Below are positions 9,034 to 17,454 of a DNA stretch of 49,610 bases, piece after piece; positions within the stretch are counted from its first letter, which is position 1, and each line of letters starts with the position of its first letter. The stretch is from Haloarcula japonica DSM 6131. Its GTDB lineage: Archaea; Halobacteriota; Halobacteria; Halobacteriales; Haloarculaceae. Position numbers and translations under genes: made by a program. The stretch spans positions 1 through 49,610 of the forward strand of contig NZ_AOLY01000018.1 of assembly GCF_000336635.1 (NCBI RefSeq), read 5' to 3'. Under the pieces are notes generated by a model. The model was not told the DNA's origin and made no database searches. It saw only the letters and a program-made list of their open reading frames with translations.

Positions 9034-10380
9034 TTAGTGGATGTAGCGTGGTGGTTCATCAGCCGAATCGTGGGTTCGGTCCCTGGTTTCAGGATCTCTA
9101 AACTGATCCTGATTGCTACGGTCGTATGCGTCTCCTCCAGAGTCTGTACCGCCGGTCTCAGATGCGGATCTCGATCCTCCCCCTCCGAGATTCCCTCCGC
9201 TATTCCCACCGCTCCCATTCTCGGGATTCCGGAGGCGGGATCCAACATTGTTCAATCGCTGACCGGCTGAATGTGCTCGCGAATCTCCCGAATCGAAGAC
9301 GTATTGGCCACTCTGGGTGATTGCGGGTTCATCCCGAAGTCCTCTCACAAAGTTCCGACTGCCCTGTTTTCCTGTGTTGATTCCTTGCTTAACCCGACGG
9401 GCACGATTTTTAGCCCGTTGAGCAGAGAAGTGATGAGCCATCCGGTCGCCGATGAAAAACAGGGCTCCAGCCTGCCAGAAGAGCACTAGTGGGGACACGA
9501 GAGCCAAGAAAGGGATCACCAGCGCTGAAATCCATATTCCGATCCCACCGAGCGTCGGCCCAGCACTGGTCCCGAGTAAATCACCTAGCCGGAAGAGGAG
9601 GGCCACAGGGACCGTCATAAAGAGGAAGGGAACGTAGAAGCTGGCGAGCTTCTTCATAAACTTTGAGACGAGCTTGAACGGGCCCACACCCGGAATCCAG
9701 AGAACTATCAGCAGAGGCATCAGGAGGACATAGAGATAGAGTGCGTGCTGTCTAACCAGATAAATGAGGGCAATTAGCAGGAAGAGGATGATATCGACTG
9801 CCCAGCTCAGGACGAGCCCGATAAGGCCGATTGCGCCGAAGGATAGGGTCTGAAACCAGCTGATATTGGATAGACTCGGGGTCAGGAAACCACTCAGAGC
9901 ATCGATGAACCGGAGCGAAAGCGCAGCCATCCACCACCATGAGAGGATTCCCAATAGGCCAGCAAAGGCCCGCTTCTTGAGCTTAGATCGATGGTAGCTA
10001 CTAAAGAGATGGCTGGTCGATTCGAAGAAAATAACCAATCCAATCGACAGCCCATACAGGGAAAGTGAGAGCGGGATGATCGTGCCCCAGTAGTAATCGT
10101 AGATGTTGGGCCAAGGTCCATTGGAGGGACGACTGAATGTAGAATCTGGGTGAGGGGTCCCGACAACAAGTCTGGCAAGTGAATCACCGAGACTCCGGAT
10201 GGTTTCAATCGGACTAAATAGAGCCCGCAGTAGCTGCCGGAAGGCCTCGATAATAATGTCGACTAATGCTCCTCCACCTCCGGAACCACCGCTTTGTGCA
10301 AGCGCTGGTTGGGTGGCTAATAATAGCAGAACCACAGACGCACAGACGATCGTAGAAACCCTCCTGAGTTTAGGACGCAT
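9034..10380 (-). CDS. VirB6/TrbL-like polytopic membrane protein
   Basis: A 448-residue protein with a cleavable-looking signal (hydrophobic run ending ATQPALAQS), about six or seven membrane helices between residues 100 and 320, and a glycine/serine-rich hydrophilic tail. This is the pattern of VirB6/TrbL proteins, which form the inner-membrane DNA channel of type IV secretion systems. I chose ATG at 10380 rather than the upstream in-frame GTG at 10389, because a Shine-Dalgarno (GGAGGT) sits 7 bases before the ATG and overlaps the GTG. The start lies inside the end of the lipoprotein gene (11-base overlap). The sequence is slightly AT-richer than its neighbours. Confidence 0.65.
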   Translation of the reverse strand: MRPKLRRVSTIVCASVVLLLLATQPALAQSGGSGGGGALVDIIIEAFRQLLRALFSPIETIRSLGDSLARLVVGTPHPDSTFSRPSNGPWPNIYDYYWGTIIPLSLSLYGLSIGLVIFFESTSHLFSSYHRSKLKKRAFAGLLGILSWWWMAALSLRFIDALSGFLTPSLSNISWFQTLSFGAIGLIGLVLSWAVDIILFLLIALIYLVRQHALYLYVLLMPLLIVLWIPGVGPFKLVSKFMKKLASFYVPFLFMTVPVALLFRLGDLLGTSAGPTLGGIGIWISALVIPFLALVSPLVLFWQAGALFFIGDRMAHHFSAQRAKNRARRVKQGINTGKQGSRNFVRGLRDEPAITQSGQYVFDSGDSRAHSAGQRLNNVGSRLRNPENGSGGNSGGNLGGGGSRSASETGGTDSGGDAYDRSNQDQFRDPETRDRTHDSADEPPRYIH

Positions 10381-11284
10381 CGCTCTCACCTCCGCCGATG
10401 AGCTCTGCTGCGATCTCAGAGCAGGTGTAGGTGTCTGAAGTCCCGATAACTGACCGCTCCCCGCTGAGAGATACCTCTATCGTTTGTTCGAGTGAAGAAC
10501 TGACTACTGTTCCAACGACAGCCACGAATTCAATCGCTTGGCCGGCACAGGTCTGCTCTGTCGAATCATCGTCAGTGAATACAATCGGTGGGGTGTTACC
10601 CACAAAATCAACAGCCTCGCCCGGGACGATGATGTTCTCTACTGGATCTTCGGGAGTAATGAACTGCTGAATACCCTTCCTGTCGTTGAGTTCTGCATTG
10701 GCTGCTTCGTTAGGTGCATCTCGATAGACGATCTGATAGGGCCACGTTGGCGCAGTCCCCATATTCTCGATGGTTAACGCGAGATTTCCTCGGTTTGCTC
10801 CTTCTTCGTAATGGGATGCTTCGGTAACCTTGAGATTTGGCCGCATCTCCAGCTCTCTGCTTTGCGAGGAATCCTCTCTTACCGCGGTCAGCTCGTACGT
10901 ACCAGGATTGTAGTGTTCATAATCTCCCAGTCCAGGCTGGATATCCATTACTCGGAGTCGAACCGTCGTGGCGCCCTCTGCAACGTCGGCTTGGGTGTAG
11001 AGACTTCCATCAGGAGCGATGAGATTGAGACGGCTGACGTCGTGGTCCTGACTAAGTGTCACAACGAGTTCGGGGCCATCAAAACGGGTCTCTTCGAACA
11101 CCGAATCCTCAGACGGTGACGAAGTCGAAGCTGGCGATTCGGAGTTGTTCCCTTGATTGCCATTTCCAGCACAACCTGCTAATCCACCCACTATCGCCGT
11201 CCCATACCACGCCAAGAGACGCCGTCGGCTAACGCACTGTTCCGACTCTGAGTCGTGAGATGTGAGGTGTTTTCCCGACATCAT
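10370..11284 (-). CDS. Tat-dependent lipoprotein of the conjugation operon
   Basis: A 304-residue secreted protein. It carries a twin-arginine signal (SRRRLLAWYG near residue 20) followed by a hydrophobic stretch and a lipobox (GLAGC), then a Gly/Asn/Ser linker. Haloarchaea export most lipoproteins by Tat, so it is probably anchored outside the cell. The mature part is rich in beta strands, with two or more immunoglobulin-like segments. The chosen ATG at 11284 overlaps the previous stop as ATGA and is preceded by GGAGGT; a longer reading to 11461 would overlap the upstream gene by 180 bases and lacks such a site. It may be the surface component of the transfer apparatus, an inference from position. 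Confidence 0.75.
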   Translation of the reverse strand: MMSGKHLTSHDSESEQCVSRRRLLAWYGTAIVGGLAGCAGNGNQGNNSESPASTSSPSEDSVFEETRFDGPELVVTLSQDHDVSRLNLIAPDGSLYTQADVAEGATTVRLRVMDIQPGLGDYEHYNPGTYELTAVREDSSQSRELEMRPNLKVTEASHYEEGANRGNLALTIENMGTAPTWPYQIVYRDAPNEAANAELNDRKGIQQFITPEDPVENIIVPGEAVDFVGNTPPIVFTDDDSTEQTCAGQAIEFVAVVGTVVSSSLEQTIEVSLSGERSVIGTSDTYTCSEIAAELIGGGESDAS

Positions 11285-12984
11285 AGTGACCTCCATGGGG
11301 GCCAAATCCGCCAGCCGGTGATCCGGTCGAGGAAGAACACCGCAAGGAGGAACAACGAGACTGGGACGCCGATCCGGAACAGCGCCGACACCAACTGGAG
11401 CACTGAACCTTGCAGCAGAACGGTATCCGAGTCGCCGGTGTAGCCCGGTGGGTTGAGCCACCAGTGACCTGGCTCATATCGCGCCGACACACCGCCAGGA
11501 GGTCGCTCAATCGTCGTTGTGACGGTTCCGTTGCCGGTCGTGTTCAATCGCTGCCCGTTGATGACGACGTATCCATCCCGCCCGTTGGTGTTGATCGGTG
11601 CGTCGGTGTTCGCGTTCTGAAGGGTAACCCGGACGGTGACCGTGTCTTCACTCTGGTTCACCACCTCCAGGGTGAGATTGCTCTCGTAAATCTGGATTCG
11701 AGCGAACTCGTCTGCAGGCCGTTCCGCCTCGACACCTCTGACGAGTCCCCACGCCCGGATGGTCTCGGGCTGATCGTCGGCCGTGGACCGCGTCGCGATG
11801 CCGTAGCTGGCGGTGTACGGCTCCGTGAGGACGTCCAAGTGAACGTTCGACGGGAGTGTCGACGGGGACGTCGACGTGCCATACACGTCCAGTATCGTCA
11901 CGTTTCGCCGGGGCGACGGCGTCGGCCCCGTCTCGATGGGATAGGCGTTCACCTGGAGTGGGTGAAGAGGCGAGTGAGCGGTCCGCTGGCCATCGTCGGA
12001 GCTGTAGACCAGCGTATCCCAGTCCTTGTCCCGGGCCGAGTAGAACCGCCAGACACCTCTGACATCGCCATCGGGTAGCTGGTAGCCGAGCCACGGCTGG
12101 TTCTTGTAAACAACGAGGCCGAGGTCGCCGTTCGGATACTCGGCGATGAATCCGGAGACTGCGAGGTCGTACTTCACGACCCCGATGGAATCGGTCACCG
12201 TGACGTTCTCGGTCGGGTATGAAACGGAGCTCTCCCAGTTGGTGCAGTCACCCTCGTCGTTGTGAGCGGTACAGACTTCGACCTCCTTCCGAAGCCGGAC
12301 CGAGATATTCGCCTGGAGCGTGAGCCGATGCTCCTCACCGGCGTATCCATCCAAGGAGTATGACAGCGCCGGCGTGTGGGAACCACCAGCCGTCGTCTCC
12401 TCATTGCCGTTGACGAGGAGTTTCGTCTCCTCGATCTGGTGGCTCTCGAGACTCCAGTAGACGCGCCGGTCGCCGGAGGTGTCGTCTGGCGGCACCGCCA
12501 CACGGTAGTCGACGGTACCGCGAAGCGTCCCCTCAGGAGCAACGTAGAGCGGCTGTCTCGACGGCGACAGGCGCGCTCGCGTGGATGGCTGGACGGCGAA
12601 CACCTCAGTATACGCCTCTTTGACGAACTGACCGCTGGAGAGGTCGGCATCGGGCGGGTGGATCGACACAGAGCTGTTCGTCGTCGGGAACTCCTGGTGG
12701 TCGCCCCGGTTCCATCGCTCGACCGCCCGCGGTGGCGAATCGAACGGAACATCGGTCCCCTCGCCGAGCTGCTCGACCGCCGACCCGTTACTCAGATTCG
12801 CGCCGTCGGTCGCGCCGTCCTGATCCCCCGACCACAGTTTGTGAAAGGTCTCCTCCGGGACGCCGTGGTCGGTGCTGTTCGGAGGGTGGGCGCCCGCTGG
12901 AACGGCGGCTGTCGATGCGACGAGGACGGCGGACATGACGAGTGCGAATCCTGTTGCGCGATTAGAATCCACAACTCGTGCCAC
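11281..12984 (-). CDS. Exported, C-terminally membrane-anchored surface protein
   Basis: A 567-residue protein with an N-terminal signal (hydrophobic run ending AAVPAGAHP), a large beta-rich extracellular part and one membrane helix near residues 528-552 followed by a short basic tail (DRITGWRIWPPW). It contains a cysteine pair (CTAHNDEGDC) that could form a disulphide. I do not recognise the family. It sits between the pilin and lipoprotein genes and overlaps both, so it is likely a structural part of the conjugation machine at the cell surface. The start is uncertain: GTG at 12984 is used here, but another GTG at 12972 would reduce the overlap with the pilin gene. Confidence 0.7.
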   Translation of the reverse strand: MARVVDSNRATGFALVMSAVLVASTAAVPAGAHPPNSTDHGVPEETFHKLWSGDQDGATDGANLSNGSAVEQLGEGTDVPFDSPPRAVERWNRGDHQEFPTTNSSVSIHPPDADLSSGQFVKEAYTEVFAVQPSTRARLSPSRQPLYVAPEGTLRGTVDYRVAVPPDDTSGDRRVYWSLESHQIEETKLLVNGNEETTAGGSHTPALSYSLDGYAGEEHRLTLQANISVRLRKEVEVCTAHNDEGDCTNWESSVSYPTENVTVTDSIGVVKYDLAVSGFIAEYPNGDLGLVVYKNQPWLGYQLPDGDVRGVWRFYSARDKDWDTLVYSSDDGQRTAHSPLHPLQVNAYPIETGPTPSPRRNVTILDVYGTSTSPSTLPSNVHLDVLTEPYTASYGIATRSTADDQPETIRAWGLVRGVEAERPADEFARIQIYESNLTLEVVNQSEDTVTVRVTLQNANTDAPINTNGRDGYVVINGQRLNTTGNGTVTTTIERPPGGVSARYEPGHWWLNPPGYTGDSDTVLLQGSVLQLVSALFRIGVPVSLFLLAVFFLDRITGWRIWPPWRSL

Positions 12985-13384
12985 CGACCACGATGTTGTT
13001 CAGGATGAACTGGACGATCTCCGTCCCGAGCGGCGCGACGATCACGCCCCACAGCAGGCCCTGATTCCGGACCGACTTCATCTCCTTCTTCCAGTCCGAC
13101 CGGCGGGTGAACGGGATCGCCACCGTCGCACCGAGGGCGAGGACGCCGCCGATGAGCGGCCCGCCGAACTGGATGATGGTGAAGATGTTCTGGATGGTGT
13201 CGGCCATGTTGGAATCACAGAAGGCGCTGCCAGGATCCGACTGCGCAGCCGCCGTTCCAACGAACAGAATCAGCGGGAGGAGCGCCAGCAGAATCGGACC
13301 GATGGACCTGTGAATGATCCGAATGACGGACGTCGATTCGTCAGTACTGGCCGGCGTCTCGCCGGAGGGGACCTGAGCACACAT
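12962..13384 (-). CDS. VirB2/TrbC-like pilin subunit
   Basis: A 140-residue protein with a hydrophobic signal-like segment ending VGTAAAQS, then a short loop and two further hydrophobic helices (near 75-95 and 110-130) joined by a basic loop (RRSDWKKEMKS). Small size, cleavable signal and two mature helices with a positive loop match VirB2/TrbC conjugative pilins. Being first in the operon also fits. Two cysteines (SAFCDSN and GTSCGF) may link the ends of the mature subunit. The ATG at 13384 has no good Shine-Dalgarno, as expected for the first gene of a haloarchaeal transcript. Confidence 0.65.
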   Translation of the reverse strand: MCAQVPSGETPASTDESTSVIRIIHRSIGPILLALLPLILFVGTAAAQSDPGSAFCDSNMADTIQNIFTIIQFGGPLIGGVLALGATVAIPFTRRSDWKKEMKSVRNQGLLWGVIVAPLGTEIVQFILNNIVVGGTSCGF

Positions 13385-13451
13385 CGTGAGTGAGAAAGGA
13401 GTGATTAACCAAAAGAAGTCAGAAAATTTGGATGAATTTGGAGGTCTTCAA

Positions 13452-13500
13452 AGTTCTCCAAGTTCTCTAGAGAAGTTCCCATTCTGCGGGGATATATGCG
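13452..13500 (+). promoter_or_regulatory. Operator-like repeats and TATA box before the small regulator
   Basis: Three copies of AGTTCT/AGTTCC at 9- to 14-base intervals include a perfect 12-bp palindrome, TTCTCTAGAGAA (13463-13474). A TATA-like GATATAT follows at 13491-13497, about 27 bases before the ATG of the plus-strand gene. The repeats lie between the divergent conjugation operon and the small regulator, so one site could control both. Binding by the regulator is inferred. Confidence 0.5.
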
Positions 13501-13523
13501 ACCACATAGCCTGAGTCGAACTA

Positions 13524-13727
13524 ATGTCAGACGCCGATACAGCACCCAGCACTGGTAGCACCGGCTCCGACGTCGACGACGATGTCGCCCGGATCAATAT
13601 GCGAATCCCGCAGGGGAAATACGAGTGGTTACAGGAGGAGCTCGACTCCTTCACGAGCGATACAGCGCGATTCCAGTATCTCATCCAGTTCTACTCCGAT
13701 CATAAGGAAGACGACGCCGACTGCTGA
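13524..13727 (+). CDS. Small ribbon-helix-helix-like acidic protein
   Basis: A 67-residue protein with an acidic, disordered N-terminus and a core reading ARINMRIPQGKYEWLQEE. A short strand (INMRI) followed by two helices is the pattern of ribbon-helix-helix DNA-binding proteins such as CopG/MetJ relatives, though the strand is followed by a PQGKY turn that is less usual. It is probably leaderless, with the TATA-like box 27 bases upstream. It is transcribed away from the conjugation operon, with palindromic repeats in the gap, so it may regulate transfer genes and itself. Confidence 0.6.
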   Translation: MSDADTAPSTGSTGSDVDDDVARINMRIPQGKYEWLQEELDSFTSDTARFQYLIQFYSDHKEDDADC

Positions 13728-13750
13728 CCGACCGCGCTCGACAGGGCGAC

Positions 13751-14035
13751 TTAGGCCTGCAGTGGGGCGACGATGAGAAGCGGACAATCCTCGCCCTCGA
13801 AATAGTACTGCTTTACCGTCGTTGCGTCGTCGAACTCGTCTGCATCCTCGGGAAGGGTAATGGTCCGGGCGCTGCTGTGTTCGTGGATCGAGTAGATGCC
13901 GAGTTCGGAGAGGTCCTCGCACTCGGCGGGATCCAGTTCTCTACTGACCGCCTCTAACCACGCTTCAACTGACACGGAGGGGCGCTCGTCCGAGTCAGCT
14001 TCTGAGAGGGTACTGCGGGGACTTGCTTGTGCCAT
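13751..14035 (-). CDS. Small acidic protein, HalX-like size, unknown function
   Basis: A 94-residue acidic protein beginning MAQASPRSTLSEAD. The mid region (residues about 45-90) alternates beta strands and ends in hydrophobic LLIVAPLQ. I recognise no domain. ATG at 14035 is preferred over ATG at 14050: a TATA-like TATTTAGTAG (14064-14073) predicts initiation near 14042, downstream of the earlier ATG. It converges with the ribbon-helix-helix-like gene. No membrane segments or cysteines remain after the chosen start, apart from one internal Cys in DPAECEDL and one in GEDCPLL. Confidence 0.55.
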   Translation of the reverse strand: MAQASPRSTLSEADSDERPSVSVEAWLEAVSRELDPAECEDLSELGIYSIHEHSSARTITLPEDADEFDDATTVKQYYFEGEDCPLLIVAPLQA

Positions 14036-14158
14036 GTTACATTTACACATACTTGCGCCATATCTACTAAATATTGACGGCCAACGTATTTCTTCAAATC
14101 AGGCTACATAACCAATGAAACGGGTGTCTGACGCTAATCGAATACAGGTCGAGAACGG

Positions 14159-14533
14159 CTAGTGCGCCGCTTCGAAGCAGGCCTGGAGATCGCTGCCCGT
14201 TGGGAAAGTCAGGATGATGAGAGGAATGGCTACCAACGACCATCCAACCGGATCCAGCTGGGGAAGTGGATACGTCGAGAGATAGCCAGCGATACCAACC
14301 ATCACGAGAGGCGTATAGAGAAGAGTGGGAGCAACTGAACCGACCCGGATTGCGAGTGTAGGAGCAGTCGACTCGTAGACAGCGTCGACATAGGGACCTC
14401 GGCGATTCACGCCAAACGAAACCGAGTCCGCGTAGAGACTATGGACTGCGTAGTGCGCCGACTCATGAAGCACCCAGGCGACGCCACAGGCCACCAGATA
14501 GACACCGAACACCAGGACCGTCTCGTGTAGCAT
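14159..14533 (-). CDS. Small membrane protein with HExxH motif (putative zincin)
   Basis: A 124-residue protein with about three or four membrane helices. Near residue 23 a helix carries LHESAHYAVH, a perfect HExxH zinc-protease signature within or beside the membrane. This layout recalls site-2 protease (M50) and DUF3267-type putative zincin peptidases. It is shorter than most intramembrane proteases and I cannot see a clear third zinc ligand, although a late Asp occurs in LPQLDPVGW. It is monocistronic, with the start ATG at 14533 and no Shine-Dalgarno. It may be a small membrane peptidase or a degenerate relative. Confidence 0.55.
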   Translation of the reverse strand: MLHETVLVFGVYLVACGVAWVLHESAHYAVHSLYADSVSFGVNRRGPYVDAVYESTAPTLAIRVGSVAPTLLYTPLVMVGIAGYLSTYPLPQLDPVGWSLVAIPLIILTFPTGSDLQACFEAAH

Positions 14534-14684
14534 CGTGACTTAGTCCCGCACGTTTCGAAATGGACGAACCTCGTAGTTAAGCCTGCAGGCTGGATCGGAA
14601 CAGGCACAGTCTTAACCAACAAAACACCGCCTTTCCGGTGGAGCGTTGGTTAAGAATTAACGGCCTGTTCGAGTGTTGCGCCGA

Positions 14685-14867
14685 TCACTCGATTTCGATA
14701 ACCTCGCCGTCCCCGTCGTGGAGCAGTTCCCGGATTTCGGCCAGGAGTTCCTGACCCTCGTCGTATAGATCATAGCCGTCCTCGAGCGACACCTCGTCCG
14801 CATCGAGCCGGTCGATGATCTCCTCAACACGGTCCATCCGCCGTCTGATGTCGGGGTCTTTCGGCAT
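14685..14867 (-). CDS. xseB: Exonuclease VII small subunit
   Basis: A 60-residue, two-helix acidic protein with the family pattern: a DRVEEIIDRL helix, then SLEDGYDLYDEGQELL, matching the conserved XseB segment (usually S-L-E-x-x-x-x-L-Y-x-x-G). It binds the C-terminal helices of the large subunit in the exonuclease VII complex, which degrades single-stranded DNA from both ends. It begins 2 bases after the xseA stop, so the two are co-translated. Confidence 0.85.
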   Translation of the reverse strand: MPKDPDIRRRMDRVEEIIDRLDADEVSLEDGYDLYDEGQELLAEIRELLHDGDGEVIEIE

Positions 14868-14869
14868 TC

Positions 14870-15928
14870 TCAGATCACTCCCAACCAGAGGGCAGTGATG
14901 AGCAACAACAACAGGAGGAGGGCAGCAATCGCGGCCTTGTAGTAGACCGGTGGAAGGCCCTCGGGAGCGGTCGCCTCCTCGACTGCCTCAGCCAGTTCCT
15001 GTTCGTGTTCGTGCTCCTGCTCGAAGGTCTCGTAGGCAGCCTCGAGCTGTTGCTCCAACGGTTCGATCTCGCTAGCGAGGAAGTCATTCCGCGACTTCGC
15101 GATGTACTCGCCGGCGGCCGTCGGGGTGATCGCGGCCATATCCGCCACCCGATCCGCGATCAGCCGGTCGTCAGTATGGCCGATAGCGGTCACAATCGGC
15201 GTGTTGGCGGTGAAGATCGCTTCTGCGACTCGCTCGGTGTTGAACGCCTGAAGGTTCGAATCGCTCCCGCCACCACGGCCGACGATGATCGCGTCGACGT
15301 CCTCCGAGCGGTCGAGATGGTGAATCCCGTTCGCGATGGACGTCGGTGCCTCTGACCCCTGGACGGTCGCATCCTTCACCAGGATATCGACGGTTGGGTC
15401 CTGCTCGTGTATCGCACTCTGGATGTCGTAGCGAGCATCGCCCCGGAGTGAGGTGACGACACCGACCCGTTCCGGGAACGCCGGCGGGCGCTGTTTCTGC
15501 TCGTCGTCGAACCAGCCACGCTCTTCGAGTTCGCGTCGCAGTCGCTCGACTGCGGCCGCCTGGTCGCCGTCGCCGACGACGATCATCTCCCACGGCTTGA
15601 GGTCGATTTTCCCACCTTCAGTCCAGTAGTCGACATCGCCTTTGAGGATGACCTCGGTCCCGTCCTCGAGATCAGCATCCAGCTCCCGGTAGCGGTTCGC
15701 CCAGATCATACAGGGGAGCTCGGCATCGCCGTCGGTGAGCGTGAAGTAGAGTGCCGTACTGTTCTGGTGGAGGTCGGTGACTTCGCCGATACAGCGGACG
15801 CCGTTGAGGGCAGGCGTGTCCTGGACGACTGACGCAATCCGGTCGTTCAGCTGGGATACGCTAAGGACCTCTTTACCGTCGGGTTCGACCGCCTGCCGCT
15901 CGGTATCCGGTGCGTCCGCCATGCACAT
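14870..15928 (-). CDS. xseA: Exonuclease VII large subunit with C-terminal membrane anchor
   Basis: A 352-residue protein with an N-terminal OB-fold (about 20-115; SVSQLNDRIASVV, YFTLTD) and the catalytic domain (about 150-285) that includes VGVVTSLRGDARYDI, IIVGRGGGSDSNL and TAIGHTDDRLIAD, all typical of XseA. Bacterial XseA (about 400-450 residues) continues into long coiled coils that bind many XseB copies. Here the coiled coil is only about 40 residues (near 285-325) and is followed by a strongly hydrophobic helix (AAIAALLLLLLLITALWL), which predicts membrane attachment. Start alternatives are ATG at 15928 and 15922; the second gives the cleaner N-terminus. Confidence 0.87.
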   Translation of the reverse strand: MCMADAPDTERQAVEPDGKEVLSVSQLNDRIASVVQDTPALNGVRCIGEVTDLHQNSTALYFTLTDGDAELPCMIWANRYRELDADLEDGTEVILKGDVDYWTEGGKIDLKPWEMIVVGDGDQAAAVERLRRELEERGWFDDEQKQRPPAFPERVGVVTSLRGDARYDIQSAIHEQDPTVDILVKDATVQGSEAPTSIANGIHHLDRSEDVDAIIVGRGGGSDSNLQAFNTERVAEAIFTANTPIVTAIGHTDDRLIADRVADMAAITPTAAGEYIAKSRNDFLASEIEPLEQQLEAAYETFEQEHEHEQELAEAVEEATAPEGLPPVYYKAAIAALLLLLLLITALWLGVI

Positions 15929-15977
15929 TTCTAACTACTGGTTGGCAGTTTCAAAAAGATGCCCCAGACCCCTCTTT

Positions 15978-17411
15978 TTAAAATCTCGTGCCGCAGTTGG
16001 AACAAAATTCCTCTGAGGAATGTCTTCGGGCTCCACAGACTTCACATTCCTCTTGGATTGCTGTGCCACACTCAGGGCAATAAGGTTCGTCCGTGACACC
16101 GCGCCCGCAGACGGGACATTGTCCAAATAGTGCCGTCCCACAAGCCTCACAAAACTGTTGGTCACCAGTAACGGACTCTCCACAGACCGGGCATTCATCA
16201 ATCTCGTCATCTGGACCGGTTTCCTCCTCATCCTCCTCGTCGTCCTCTGGTTCTGGTTCGGGTTCTGGTATTGGGATAGTCCCTCCAGAGAACAAATCTT
16301 CGTCTTTTGGGATTTCAGGCGTTTGTGAGCTTTTCACGTATTTTGATAACCACTCATCCAGACGGTGGCCAACGACGTCACGAATCAAGCCTTCCAATTT
16401 CTGATGTGAGAGCGACTCATCGATGCTATTCATGTTCCGAAATACGTCCTCAAACATCTTCTCGCCGTTAGTTTCACGCCGAATCTTCGCATCAAGGGCC
16501 GCTGTAACTCGACGGCCTTTGGTGTAGTGTGCGTTTGAGGAGGTCCACTGACTTGGATCGACTAAAACAGAGCCACTGTGTCGGTCGGTAGTTACGTATC
16601 TGTGGAAGGCAGAAAAAGGGATCCGGCTTTCAAGATACGTGAGCAACGCGGCATAGTAGTTCGTCGTGCCTTCGATGAGCCACTGCGTTGAACTATCTCG
16701 GGTCCACTCTTGGCGTGTATGAACATACTCATGAACCCAGGTGTTATTGGCGTGGTCCACCCTACTCGAGTCAACAGCCCAGAAGCCATTCACGCCACTC
16801 TGAAGCCCTCCCCACCCCCAATTGATGTTTGAGGGGGCTACAACGACAACAACCCCGTCGTTCTTACCCCCCACTTTGAGGTTTTTCGCTGCGTAGCTCA
16901 ACGATTCTCGTACATCACTAAGTGACGGCCTTAGTGACGCGTGCTCTGGAATAGCGATCCGAAAGGTCTGACCACCCGCTTGAAATCGCTCTTGAGTATG
17001 GGGACCAAGGTAGACAATACTCCCATCCGAACTCACAATTCCTTCCTGTCTAATATCATGTTCCTTTTGCAGCTCAATGTTCCTACCAGAGTACCGCCAC
17101 GATGTATTGATAGGTGGATATTTTAAAAGAGCCCACCCACCCGTATCAACAAATTCGTATCCGCCTGCGTTCGTCCGATCCACGTCATAACGGAACCGAA
17201 TCCATGGGTCCTCCGTCGCCCCATCCCATTCACATTGATGTCCCTGAGAATTTGAAAACCCACTGGTAGTTTCTGGGGTGAGATAATCAGGAAACGAGAG
17301 AGTTAGTCCCCCTAAATCCGGGTGAACATCGTATTCGGCATACAGATGAACCGTCCCCTCAGAGTTGTGGTCGAGTTCCGCAGATAGTTTCTGGGTGAAC
17401 GTTCGAGACAT
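15978..17411 (-). CDS. M61-like metallopeptidase fused to three zinc ribbons
   Basis: A 477-residue protein. The N-terminal 170 residues are beta-rich, as in M61 (glycyl aminopeptidase-like) enzymes. The catalytic part has HEYVH (H227, E228, H231) and a downstream IEGTTNYYA whose E247 would be the third zinc ligand, which is the gluzincin pattern. After an acidic Pro/Glu linker (near 380-410) there are three CxxC...CxxC ribbons (CPVCG/CEACG, CPVCG/CPECG, CEVCG/CSNCG). There is no signal peptide, so it acts in the cytosol, unlike most M61 peptidases. It is transcribed divergently from the first tubulin-like gene, with 155 bases between them, which suggests shared control. Substrate unknown; processing of a partner in the tubulin locus is an inference. 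Confidence 0.8.
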   Translation of the reverse strand: MSRTFTQKLSAELDHNSEGTVHLYAEYDVHPDLGGLTLSFPDYLTPETTSGFSNSQGHQCEWDGATEDPWIRFRYDVDRTNAGGYEFVDTGGWALLKYPPINTSWRYSGRNIELQKEHDIRQEGIVSSDGSIVYLGPHTQERFQAGGQTFRIAIPEHASLRPSLSDVRESLSYAAKNLKVGGKNDGVVVVVAPSNINWGWGGLQSGVNGFWAVDSSRVDHANNTWVHEYVHTRQEWTRDSSTQWLIEGTTNYYAALLTYLESRIPFSAFHRYVTTDRHSGSVLVDPSQWTSSNAHYTKGRRVTAALDAKIRRETNGEKMFEDVFRNMNSIDESLSHQKLEGLIRDVVGHRLDEWLSKYVKSSQTPEIPKDEDLFSGGTIPIPEPEPEPEDDEEDEEETGPDDEIDECPVCGESVTGDQQFCEACGTALFGQCPVCGRGVTDEPYCPECGTAIQEECEVCGARRHSSEEFCSNCGTRF

Positions 17412-17454
17412 TGTAGATCAATTAGCGACTCGAATGAGGGTATTTTCTGCTGTA

